Assembly (NCBI GenBank): GCA_008360955.1
Contig: LUCM01006144.1
Coordinates: 44,250 to 108,249, forward strand
Length of the DNA stretch: 64,000 bases
Source of the DNA: Fasciolopsis buskii
Lineage: Eukaryota; Platyhelminthes; Trematoda; Plagiorchiida; Fasciolidae
Direction: 5' to 3'
The notes under the pieces are model-generated. The model was given only the letters and a program-made list of their open reading frames with translations. It was not told where the DNA came from and made no database searches. Every line of letters starts with the position of its first letter. Position 1 is the first letter of the stretch. Positions 27,214 to 38,700 of this stretch are shown here, piece by piece. A program made the position numbers and the translations under genes.

Positions 27214-30072
27214 AGAACGTGACGTGCGATGTCATACTGGGCTGGTTCTACGTGGACTTCAAGTCTGTCAAAGAAGCATATTTAATCTTCATTGAATTAC
27301 CTTTCTTGACCAAGCGTCAAACTCCCAATATACTGATGACGTCGGTTTCCCGCTTTCTTGTGCAGACCCATCTAATCTAGTTTTTCCAATTCTCTTGAGT
27401 ATCTGTAAATTGGCAAGCCTCATTTGGCCATCAATGAGGGATTAGACAAAGTGTAAACTCCCATGGATAGGGTTGAATGTACCAGTCGTTTTTAAGGTAT
27501 TTTGATAAACGACTTGAATGTTTGAATGAAAAAGCTTTATCTTTGCGATGCTGAATGTCAGTGGACCGTTACTGAGGATTGTCTTGGGACTATCGGCGAA
27601 CTTCCAAAGTGGCACACTCCTGCTCGTTCATACACAGTTTAGTTCTTTATTTCGCACTGCATACAAGCACCGGGCTTAATCGTAAGTAGGTTATCGCAAA
27701 GTAGTTCATGCGCGACATACCTTAAGTGTAAACTGATCCAAGAAGGAGAAAAATGGCATTTTATTCCCCCTTTTCTCGAAACCCCGCTAGATCGATGCAG
27801 TAAACAGCTCAACTTCCAAACCAGGATAATATCAAAGTTATTCAGCAACCAATTGGGTCGGCTTCTAGAAGTGAACGTTTTTGTTCATACCGAATGCAGA
27901 TAAAAATAACAAAATTCCTGACCTTTCGGGTTCTTTTTTCCGAATAAACTAAGGTTCAACTGGAGAACTTTTGCTGAGCGTCATCAAATGTTACCACCCA
28001 AAAATCAGGAAAGTTATCACAGCGAAAGACAACCAAAAATGTGTCGCGAACAAGTCTGCAAACGGCTGTTGTTGTTATTGTTCTTTAGGCAAACTATGTG
28101 AACATAGCTTGTCAGTTTGCTGTTGGCGATGTCAACGTACTCCATCACAAATTGCATTATTCCATACTGATACGATTTATCTTTGGACAACTTTGTAAAA
28201 ACATTTGAAAAACATCCTTAGAAAATTAAAGTCTAGAAAATCGCTAATTCTTGATATTCTTTCGATGACTGGGTTGTGTATGTACTGGTATATCTCCTAT
28301 TTGTTGCCAGGTTGCATTCTAATTCAACTTAAACTGTGCACAGAACTACTGACAAATTACTGACATCAGTAAAAACGTAAATTTTGTATTCAAATGTCCC
28401 AAAAACATTCCTAGCAGAACAAAATGGGTGGCAGTAATCAAGAGGTTGTTTGCATAAATTAATCACCAGACAACGATACTGAAACAAGATCAAATGATCT
28501 AAGTGAACCAAAGCTGTAGTATTGATTATGATTACAAGCCGATCGATACTCTGACAGTGAAATCTCAAATTAAATAAAACAGCTTTCAAATAAGCTTGTG
28601 TGAATTGTATCATTAGACAGATGAACACTGTGTTCAGTTATCGATCAGATAATTTAAAGTGCGACAAAATCCGCCAGTCCGCCAGACGAGACCAGCTGTC
28701 TGAGAACTCTTTACCAATTCTCTCCGAATGTGTCTGATCTCATGGTTTAAGGTTTGAGTTCATGTTGATGTGAATACACAATGACATACCAAGAGTACCG
28801 TAGACGGATAATGCTAATACTTTGAACTGTGTCCACATGGCGGCTGATTTACCGACAAAACATTTGGCTATATCTAATTTATTTTTAACTCGTTCAGTGT
28901 ATTGGTGTGCTTCTTACGATAAACCTTTCTTGAGTTGTAAACTTTAATTTTTACTTAAAAACAAAAATTCAAAAAAAAAACTAATTGTGAAGCAAATCCA
29001 AAGGATCTCATTTGAATCGTTAGCAGCGTGAATGGACTACGAATCCTTTCAAGGATCACATGGTGATTTGTTCGGGGACTTTAGTCGGACAAGCAAGGCT
29101 AACCCTCAAGAAAGTACCAGATAGGCATACTTGACGAGTGGCAATAACCGCGAAACCGGTCGTGTGATTCCGGGGAAACTTTGTTCATCCATCCGTATGC
29201 GAAACATACTACTGAGAAAAGATCCAAAAGATGAAAATTAGATAATTTGATTCAGGCCTTGAGATTATTATGAAATCTTGTGTGGATCGCTGTCTTACTT
29301 TGCGAGACAGATTAAATCCAAACTGTAAGCGATTGGTCAACTGAAAACAACCAAGCATATGTGTCGACGAAACACGAGTACTGTATGCAGGAATTTCCGT
29401 CAAACATTATCCTTAGGCAGTGTTATGCTGATATGCAATTTCGTCAATAGCGGAATCAGCTGCGGTAGAAGAAACGCGAGCAACAGTATTCAGTTTGCTG
29501 TAAATTGTGCGAAAATCTTTGTTCGATCTTCCGGAATGTCTGCTGAATGGTAATAAAATAAAATGAGCAGAAAAACATAATCAACGAAAGAAACAGTATC
29601 AGATTTTCCAACAAGGAATGAAGTCAGCCTGTGGATTTAAAAAGGACAAGTCCTATAACTTGATAAAAAAATCAATTGTGAATGGTCACTCAGTGTGCTT
29701 GACGTACTCCCGATTGAGAAAGGAGACGTCATTGATGACAAATTAATCTATGGTATAGAAGAAACGTTTGGAGGGGGGAAATGAACTCAAAACATCTGCC
29801 GAGGGCCAAAGTGGTAAGCAAATTTCAGAATTTCATGTAAGCAAAATGTCCGAGTGTGGATAAAAGGACTGATGGGACATGACATTCTTAGATGAACAAT
29901 GGAAAAATGTCGGCAACAGCCAGAACCTTAGATAGTGTAACAGCAGTCGGTTAAGCGACTTTATAAACTGGCTTAATTTGAAAATTTCTACTGGAAACAC
30001 TAAATCAGGACAAACAGTTGTTAGTAGAATGCTATGATCATTGATCTAAGGGTGCATGCTTTCAACGGTACA

Positions 30073-30477
30073 TCAAACACCAATACTGTATGTTGAAACG
30101 CTGTCATGCATCACTGGATTTTGCAAGCCAAGGATATGTGCCATCAGCCCATGGATTTCCAGGTGATGGCACATGCAAATTGTTTGCGAACAATCATACC
30201 GTTCGGGTGCAACGGATGCACAACGCGGATTGTCACACGAAAATTTGAAGTAGCTCTTCAGTTCTTCCATGGATTTTTCTGATGAGCTGGGCATTAGTGC
30301 TACGTGATAAGTAAACTGAGCACCACAATATATCTTCAACTGTTTTAAACCTAGTGAAGAAGGCGTCAAGCACGAAAAAGAGCAAGCGAATGAATCAAAA
30401 GAATCAAGCCCTAAAGAACGCAACGGGAAATAAACAGAAAAGCACAGTACTAGGCCAGAAAGGCAAAGTAGAAGCAT
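30073..30477 (-). CDS. Weak candidate: small secreted cysteine-containing protein, 134 aa
   Basis: A single open frame on the minus strand has an ATG in AAA-ATG context and a hydrophobic start (MLLLCLSGLVLCFSVYF) that could be a signal peptide. A middle part with spaced cysteines follows (CGAQFTYH, FSCDNPRC, YDCSQTICMCHH). It matches no family I know. There is no AATAAA soon after the stop at 30073. An open frame of this length can arise by chance in 64 kb, so it is listed only because the signal-like start and cysteines coincide. It could also be one exon of a larger gene. Confidence 0.2.
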   Translation of the reverse strand: MLLLCLSGLVLCFSVYFPLRSLGLDSFDSFACSFSCLTPSSLGLKQLKIYCGAQFTYHVALMPSSSEKSMEELKSYFKFSCDNPRCASVAPERYDCSQTICMCHHLEIHGLMAHILGLQNPVMHDSVSTYSIGV

Positions 30478-33400
30478 TTTAGTTTTCGGTGTTAAAATCC
30501 TATCGGCACGAAGTTGTCAGGATATGAGATCAACCATATAAGAGGATAAACTTCAAGGGATACCACCGTTTTCCAATTTGAATGCGCTGGATACGACAAT
30601 CCTCCAGTAGTGTATAAGGCCTGGTGTGTTGGGACCGGAAACATTTTATTAGAATAAAACTAGTCTTGATCGTTCTTTTTAAACAGCTGCAGACACGCCC
30701 TCACTAGCCTATGCGCTTCTAACAAAGAGTAGATAACAGACCAATGAGATCGGGAGTAGTGGATTTTAGAAATCAAATGTTGCTATGAAGGCTTGATACG
30801 AATGAAGTGTTCTTTTTCGAGGGAAACAAGTATTGCATAAAATGGAAAGTTATTCCTTAACAGACAACTAAATGCCACTTTGAGACAATCTGCATTCATA
30901 GTCCACAACCTCAACCGCAAACGTTGTCACCCTAGAAAACTGATTCGTTGCGGGTAAATAACTAGTTTAATCGTTCTACTGTTCATCCAATCAAGGTTGG
31001 TCACTAATTTACATAAACTAGGTCCGGAATTTTGTTTACCTTGTATGCATGCGAAAGCATAGATCAAAGCATTATTCGAAGTCTTTGTGATTAGTTCTAG
31101 TAAGTCAGGAATAACTCAGTGAAAATAATTAGGGTTCGTTAGAGGAGGGTCGTTTCAGAAGCAAAGCATTGTATAGAGACAAGTTTCGCTTCTCAAGTGC
31201 AATTAGCTTTGTACTGTTGAATGGATGGCATGCAGAAAGTGATCAAGCCTAGAGTCCAATAGAAAATAAACTATGTTCCTGTGGTAAAACAAAACCTTCC
31301 AAGCTTCGCTGAAGAAGTTCAGAATGGTTCAGTATCGCTTTATGTTAAAACTAAATCCTTATTTTTTGTCAGAATATACAAGTCTCCTGGACGAAAAATG
31401 AATGACGGATAAGCAAGGATGCGAGCGTTGTTTCCAATATTCACTATGATCAGTCGACTAACAATGTAAGTAGAATATAGTCAGAAGCCACATCAAAAAG
31501 GTTGGTGTACCCTAGATAGCAAAACAGCACCACTCTTAGCGCCTAACCTGTAACAATATTAGGACAGAATCTGGGGTTAGAACTTAAGCACGACAGTCTG
31601 TAACGTTAAAGAGAAAGCGAATGCAATACTAGGTTTATCAAATCGCTTTGTTTTGAAACAGATTATAACCAAACTGTCCGTCTTTTTCCTGCAGTGCAGA
31701 ATGCCCTAAAGAAAGTAGCCAGAATTTTAGTTAAATTGAAATTGACACTTTGGAAAGGCTTGTAATACACATCTGCTTGAGTAAAGGTTAGTTTGATATC
31801 AGTAGATCTATTTCAATCTCAAACAATGAATGAAGGTTGCTATAAAAACTGACTAATGGCTAGAAAATTGCCAAAGCTAATGTGATGTTCGTAATGCCAT
31901 TCGGTTACTTACGATTTAAAAAGGTCATCTCGAAAATTTTGCTATCCGAAACCTTTTCGCTAGTGCCTTCTAGAATCAATAGGTACAGTGATATTAGCTG
32001 AGTATTATTCATCGATCTTATTACAGACCAATGCCTTTCGAATGAAAACCAGAGCGAATCAAGTAGATCATCTTACATGGTCAATACAACAACAGAGGGG
32101 TATTTAAACTCGTCCCCATTAATTTTGCTGGGAAGGTCAGATTCCGGCGCATTTTGCAGCAAAATTTTTATATAGTAACACTAAAGTTCATCATGGCCAG
32201 GAGACCTGTTTGCTTCAGTCCTAAAGTACTTACAACTCGCATTCTCTACTACGCCCACCCCCTTTATCATATTTCGCTGAACGTTGCATTTTACAGCACA
32301 TCACGACGAACTGTCTATCTATGGGTCTGGGACTTATATCTTCCTGTTGTCAGTAATTAACAATTCTCACTAGATTTTACCATTGTATTTCTAATGCTCT
32401 GTGAACTTGGGACTATTAATACCCGGAGAGTAACGAGACTTCGAATGTCAGTGACCCATTATATTCGCCCACTTTTTACCTAAAATATCAATGCTACCAC
32501 TTTTCGTTTCCCTCCTTTCAAAGTGCATCAACATTTTCACTTGGGCTAGTCAGATTGGAGAGAACCTTTCTTCTGTCAGTTCAGGTGTTTATCCATTGTT
32601 AGCACCCACATAGGTCACGGTTAGAGAACTGACATGAAACAAGCGATTAGGGTTGAATTAACTATTTACATTCTTGGTGAACAGAAACACCGATGATGAC
32701 TGAAGGGCTGCACTATTCTTGCTCGACAGTAATTTGTTGGTCGCGCCGTGACATGGTCGTGACTAATCACTAAGCTCATTCACTGATCCAAAAATCGTTG
32801 TAATTGCCTGAGTCTAGGATTAAAGGTACGACACCATGGGTTTGCTGAACCATTGATCCCAACTTTTACAGATGTCCATTGCTGACTGGTTTATCAATCC
32901 TGATCTTCACTCCTCTGCCTAGTATTCTAGAGTCTTTGAAAAAGTTTCGGTATGTGCAATCCTTACTGATCCACCATGGAAAATCGGGTAATACGTTGAC
33001 CACCGACGAGTTACGAATTGCACCGAATAGTCGGTAACTTAGGGGAATGAACGGCAACCATGTTTTCATTCACCGTTATATTTCTTCTCGTCTTTCCCTC
33101 TTTTGATCACATGATCGGTAACAATAAATCCGCGTAATGAATTGTGCTCACCAACTAAATATATCTGATAAGGCTGTCCCATTTGCGATGTCTGTTATTG
33201 AATTCAGTTTTGGAAAACAAAATTTTTTGTACCCCTTGCACCAAATCAGCTAACAGCGACTTCATAATACAATTTTGTAACTGGTGTTCTTTAGGCTGCT
33301 TGTATCATCGGCCTTGTAAGTGAGATTTCCACATTTTCATCGTTCGAGTCAGATCATTTTCGTACCGAGAAAGCTTCTCATGTCTACAGCGCATTTACAG

Positions 33401-34438
33401 AAACATTGCATGTTTATTGTATTCCAAAGGAGTGAGGCAATCATAGCCCCAACGTAAATCTCAGAAATTGACCTTGTGAGCCTCGCAAATCCTTACTCGC
33501 AGTGTGTGAAAATGATGCTATTTCTTGGCGGACTACAATTTCCAAGCACAAACCTTAGATCACCCGGTCATCCATTACCGTGCACGAGTTTTGCTCACAT
33601 TAGATCTCATCAATGGTACATGCGCTACCGGGTCTTTCAACTGGAAGATCCGTGTGTTGCCGGCGCTTTTCGAGTCCCCGTTTATAATAATAAGAATGTC
33701 TAAGTGGAGTCATTTCATATGCCGTCCACGAAGATAGCTTCCATTCAGCTGTGGCCCAAGGGTAAGGTTGGGCGAAAGCTTTATCGTTTTTACAATGCAT
33801 TGCTCATTGTGAGAGAATATGCAGATACTTTACCGGCAGCTTATCGACTACCGAGAAACCCACTTCAGAGCCAACGGTTGATCACATATTTTGCTCGTTT
33901 GCATAAATCCGGGATTAGAATTTAATGAAAAGGCTTTTTTCGGTCCCACTGAAAATCTACATGCATCGTTCAGACAAAAGAAAAAAGATATCAGAAATTT
34001 ACAGATTTGTAATTTTTGAGATATAAAGGTATTTGGCGCGCAGAATAATCATCAAAATTCCTGGCTAACACTGGTTCTTTGAGCCAAACAGAATTTAGGT
34101 GAACGCAAAACGCTATTTGTTGTCAGTGGTTGCTGGGGGAATCCAATTCAGTTTGCACCCAGCTTCCGACAAAAGGGCAGCGCTGATAGTGAAACTTGAC
34201 CATGTATTTATGGCGCCGTTTTTGTTACAGATTTTCTCATCCAACTCGGATAATTAGCATGTTGCATTAGGTCAATTCCACAGTTTATTGGTTCGCATCC
34301 CCATCACACAAAAAGAATCGATTTTTTGCTTTTCTAAAACCGAATTTATCAAGCACTTTTGTTTCCGTCGGTTTACAAATGTATGAATTAATTCAACATT
34401 ATTCGTTGGAAATAGGGGACGTCCTCCTTTAGAGTCCT

Positions 34439-34470
34439 ACCCATCTGCGCCAAATTCCATTCAGATGGGT
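34439..34470. repeat. Short hairpin followed by T-run
   Basis: ACCCATCTG (34439-34447) and CAGATGGGT (34462-34470) pair exactly and are followed by TTTTC. It resembles a bacterial terminator but is most likely chance in this eukaryotic context. Confidence 0.5.
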
Positions 34471-34622
34471 TTTTCTCCATGGCAGGAAAAGTCATACCAT
34501 CATTAAGGACAATAAGCGGCTAGTAGCACACTTTGATGGTAATCAGTGGTACCAGTGATAATTGGCTTATAAGGGCAACTGGCTGTCGGAATCCAAGGAG
34601 AAAAAGTCGGTGGGAGAAAAGT

Positions 34623-34720
34623 GAGAATGATATAATGGTAATATCACGGCGTTGCTGGTAGATGTAATGCCCCAACGTTTCGGCTAACGTGGGTAGTCTT
34701 TCTCATGGTAAGTTTTACAA
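34623..34720. repeat. Foldback repeat, copy 3 (left arm only)
   Basis: It matches the left arm of copy 1 in plus orientation: AATGATATAATGGTAATA, GGTAGATGTAATG, CAACGTTTCGGCTA and GTGGGTAGTCTTTCTCA. The right arm is absent. Confidence 0.7.
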
Positions 34721-35612
34721 TCAAATCAAATGAGCATTCCGTCTCCCAAAATCGCCATTGTAAAACGACAAATAATTTGCTGCTGTTCATAAATATGTGG
34801 GATTTCTGTTGTTTTGTTCTTGCAATTTACTACAAATTCCCCCTATACCTAGGGATTCCGAGATTACAATGGGATTTGACGTCAGTTGTGTAAAGGCTGG
34901 TGATTTCTTATCTCATCGTAGGTTCGCGCACCATGTTACTACCGTCATCTCTGTCATGTACGAACTGCCAAACCATTCAATGCGTAACCGAAACTGTTGA
35001 TGGATTTTTTTCCGCGAACCCGTTTCTTCGATCATTCTAGCTGGAACCATTCTTTACCACACATGATGAACCGTATTATTTTATTCAAAAGGCTAGTTTT
35101 TCGGAAGCAAAATAACGGCCTGTTCTGTGAAAATTTCATTTATCCACAAGGTTGATTGTACGAAGATATTCATGTCAGAACCTAGTTCAATCAGTCTACA
35201 TTGACAGAAAGTATGCTGTGGCTTCAGTACACCTTCCCTTTTGGGACCCGTTTTGTGTTTCGGAATAATTGTGCATAAGTTATGTGGAGTTTTAGTCCTT
35301 GCCAACACGAATACCGTAGATCTGTCTACATTTTATGATCAACCAAGCATAAACATCTTGCAGTTTAAGGACACCATAGACGACGGCTGCCAGGGTCGAC
35401 GATTCAGACAAAGAATGTGCCCGCACAATAATTTACTGTGCAGACTAGTTCGAGGAAAAACAAAGCTGCAAATTGTAGCCAGGCCTAGTTACACTGGTCT
35501 GACTCGACATGACGCTCGTTCCATCTTGTCTGACAATGCAACCCAATTTCAGTCCTTTTTCTCGTGGGGAAATGTTGCATGAAAAAACAGTTTACGTCAA
35601 CTTGTAATGCTC

Positions 35613-35622
35613 TATAAATAGG
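35613..35622 (+). promoter_or_regulatory. Candidate TATA box of the tetraspanin gene
   Basis: TATAAATAGG lies 121 nt before the ATG and fits the TATA consensus well. A start about 30 nt downstream (around 35643) would leave a roughly 70-nt leader before the AG at 35712-35713. AT-rich DNA gives chance TATA matches, so this is moderate evidence. Confidence 0.45.
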
Positions 35623-35689
35623 TGTCCATATAAAGGCGAAAACAATTGTCAACATTTTTGCAGCACAGTATTTTACAAACCGAACCGTT

Positions 35690-35713
35690 TACCTCTCGTT
35701 CCTTTCCTTTCAG
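35690..35713 (+). promoter_or_regulatory. Acceptor-like pyrimidine tract and CAG just before the tetraspanin ATG
   Basis: A C/T-rich tract ending CCTTTCCTTTCAG lies 21 nt before the ATG and looks like a strong 3' splice site. It could accept a spliced leader in trans (known in flatworms) or end an intron from an unseen non-coding first exon. No leader sequence can be seen in genomic DNA, so the choice is open. Confidence 0.5.
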
Positions 35714-35733
35714 CCGCTAGGTCACCGAAAGCC

Positions 35734-35790
35734 ATGCTGTGTAATTTACCATGTCGAATCATTTTGATCGTGATCAACACGGCAACCTTT
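35734..35790 (+). CDS. Tetraspanin exon 1 (start codon, N-terminus and start of TM1)
   Basis: The ATG opens M-L-C-N-L-P-C-R followed by the hydrophobic run IILIVINTATF. The exon ends in phase 0 at the strong donor GTAAGT (35791). This start is chosen because the short polar N-terminus with two cysteines directly before TM1 is typical of tetraspanins, and because a candidate splice acceptor lies only 21 nt upstream. Confidence 0.88.
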
Positions 35791-38700
35791 GTAAGTTCAT
35801 GGTTTCATTTCGTTCCTAGCTTGATGTCATTGGTTCCGTACATCACACTGAACTGAACAGGCCTTCCAGCATTGTTTGTTCTACTTGCCCAGGTACAAAT
35901 AAGAAAAGGTGTCGAGGAAATGACGAGGTTAGATGGATTGCATCTATGCGTTTCTTGTTTGCTGCGTCTTATTCTACGCGTTACGAATATTACTTTCTAT
36001 CAGAAACCGGAAAGTATATCGGTTTTCAACCGTTTGCTATACAAACAGAGCAAGAGAGCTAGGAGCTGCAGTAGGGACAGTATTCGTAAGAATATTTTGG
36101 CTACAGTTAAAGTTATCTTTCAGGGTCCTTCATCGGATTAGTCATGCGAGATATGTCTTATTTGAAATTAGCTGAAATATGCATAATCGGTTAAACAGGT
36201 GTCTCCATTTGGAGGGGGTTTGACTCCTTCAAGTACTTCCTATTCTCTCTGAGTTGCTTTGTAAACATACCACAGACAAGTAAACCGTTTACTAAAGAAA
36301 GATAGTTCCTTAATGAAATAATAATTTGGAAATGTTCCCAAAAGGATGATGGATGGTCATTTACAGTAACGATCCAGGTCATTCATATATGCAAGAGTTA
36401 ATAGGAAAATTACTGATCCCAACTAAGGCCAATTGTGCAGCCCAAATTTAGTGGGTTATTTTACTAATCGTAACTTAACATTATAGCAAGTTGGAGACTA
36501 TAGTCATATTGTCAACGCCCCGCGTGACGGTTTATATATATATATGAATAAACATGCTTTATATTCAGGAGGAATATATTACCAACTTAAAGACAAGCGA
36601 CCGTTGAATCAGTTGTTTCGTGAGTAAGACCGCAGAACGTGGGAGATTTTCTCTTTTTTCGATATCCATTATATATTTGTTTGTTCCCGTTTTCGACGGT
36701 CCATCAGTGCCGTTCATTAGTACCGTACTGGGCTCGGCCACTTATCAATCATGAATTTGTCGGTTTTCTAAATTGTTATTGCCTTGTTAGAGCTGCATAT
36801 TCATCACGCCACCGAAAGTGGTGGAGTAATCGGAAGAGAACGGATAACGACCATCGCTTTCCCCAGTGCCTTACTCAGCTTAGTAGGATTGAACCTCGAC
36901 TGAACCTCGCTTGATAAGGAAGGCACCCGAAGAAGATTTGCAATTTGTCGTGTAATGTGAACTGTTCCTAAAGATTTGAAATCTTTGTTTGCTATACGAA
37001 CAAGCCTGTAAGCAGTAGAACGCAGTATGTGAACAGTGGAAACATACGCGGTAAAAGCTTCATGTTACCAAAGAACTGACCATTAAATTGTTATCCGACG
37101 GGCCAGATCCTCATGCGCTGCGTTTTTTCTAATACAGTCGATCTTTGCAACTTCATATTCCATCAGGAAGACAGTGCATGTACGCAATTTTGCAGCAGCA
37201 TTATTCGTGTATTACCATTGCATAAAGAAAATTACTAGATAGCCCAATGGATCGAGCCGTTAAGGCAAATGTTCTACGAACTTGCACGGACGGTAAAGTT
37301 GGTTCAGAAATGCCATTCTAATTGTTGCCAATGCCAGTGCAAAGTGATCTGTAACGAGCAAAAGCAACTGACAGATAGGTTTTCCATCGATTGCAGGTGA
37401 CTTTCAATAGACCTACAAAAACCATCCAGCATAACCAAGCGGTTATGATTTACGACTCATGAATATTCGTCTCACTTTCGAATAACAACTGATGTGCAAT
37501 ACACATGTACTATTGATTGTTCCTAACAACTGTGCTACCTTTCCATGGCTTTCATTAATGAATTCAGTGTCGATGCTCCCCGCTTAATCACGTTATCGAA
37601 CAGTTCAATATTTCGGTATTTTGACTGAATACAGGCTAAGGTCCAAACTGATGGACTACGGCCATCCTGTGTAGCAACAAACATACAGAACGAAAGTTTA
37701 TTTTCGCATGTTAGCACTGCACCATCAGCTCCCATCCGGGTTAATATAAAACTATCTAGTTAATTTTGTTCGAGTATCGTTCTTGATTTAACTCAAGATC
37801 AAATTTATTTGTCCCGAATGGTAGAGTTTTATAACGAGTAACTCTTTGCTTTACTGCTCCCCGGCTGATGCAGTTTTACTTATCTCCCATCTATCTCAGC
37901 TACAACAAAATAGGTCCTTGATGATGTTGTTAGTACGATCACTCAAATCATGATAGACAGAATAAAACCATAATTGCGAGCACAGTTACAAGTTCGGATG
38001 TTTAATATTTCAGACTAAAAGGAATTTTGACGTAATCTGTTATCACGCGAAATGGATGCACCTGATCAGTTGATATGAAGCTGGCAAACCAGATCACTTA
38101 CCTCACGCCCTGGGAACGGATAAAGGAAGCCTAAATTTTAAAGGCATTCATAAAGCTAAAGACGATTTCCGTCATATGACATTTTATCCACAGGCGATAC
38201 TATAGTACTGCTACGATCTTTTGAATGAACAAACATTTTTGTAGTATTCTACTTTAAGGAATTATTGTGCTTATTCGCAGATTGCCGGAGCTGCACTGGT
38301 GATCGTCGGCGCTTTGATGATTTGGGGCAAAGGAGCGCTAAGTGGTATCCTGGCGCAATTCATAACTCCACTTTTAAAAATGCTCAATACCAGTCAAGAT
38401 GCGACTCAAATAACTGAACTGCTGTCACGTGTACTGACTACTACAGGTGAGTAGTTCTAACTCCTAACCAACGTAAACTGCCTTTTATAATGCTTTGCTA
38501 CCTCTTAATTGAATTAGTAACTTCATCAGGCCCGGAACAATTTTCCGATGATGAAGACGTGTAATCAGAAGGTAGTAATTTAAACTAAATTGATCAGGTT
38601 AATGGAAACACATCATCCTTTCAGTGTGACTGAATTCAGACCGGATTTTACCGAATTTGAATTCTACTGCAACCTATCATTTTACGAAGCATTTAATGAT

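Larger units (their letters stand above)
19223..35612. other. Mostly unassigned upstream region
   Basis: Contains CA repeats, foldback copy 3 and the weak ORF at 30073-30477. Nothing else is recognisable. Old repeats too diverged to identify by eye are probably present. Confidence 0.4.

Noticed and set aside
34439..34475. Rho-independent terminator-like hairpin and T-run.
   Set aside because: The context is an animal nuclear genome, where such terminators do not act, and no gene precedes it.
35241..35582. Plus-strand open frame just upstream of the tetraspanin gene, containing SDNATQF at 35529-35549, similar to the integrase SDNGTQF motif.
   Set aside because: The surrounding residues show no HHCC, DDE or other integrase features. 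A seven-residue match alone is not enough.
37235..37330. Possible SINE head (TAGCCCAATGGA resembles an A box).
   Set aside because: No acceptable B box at the expected distance.
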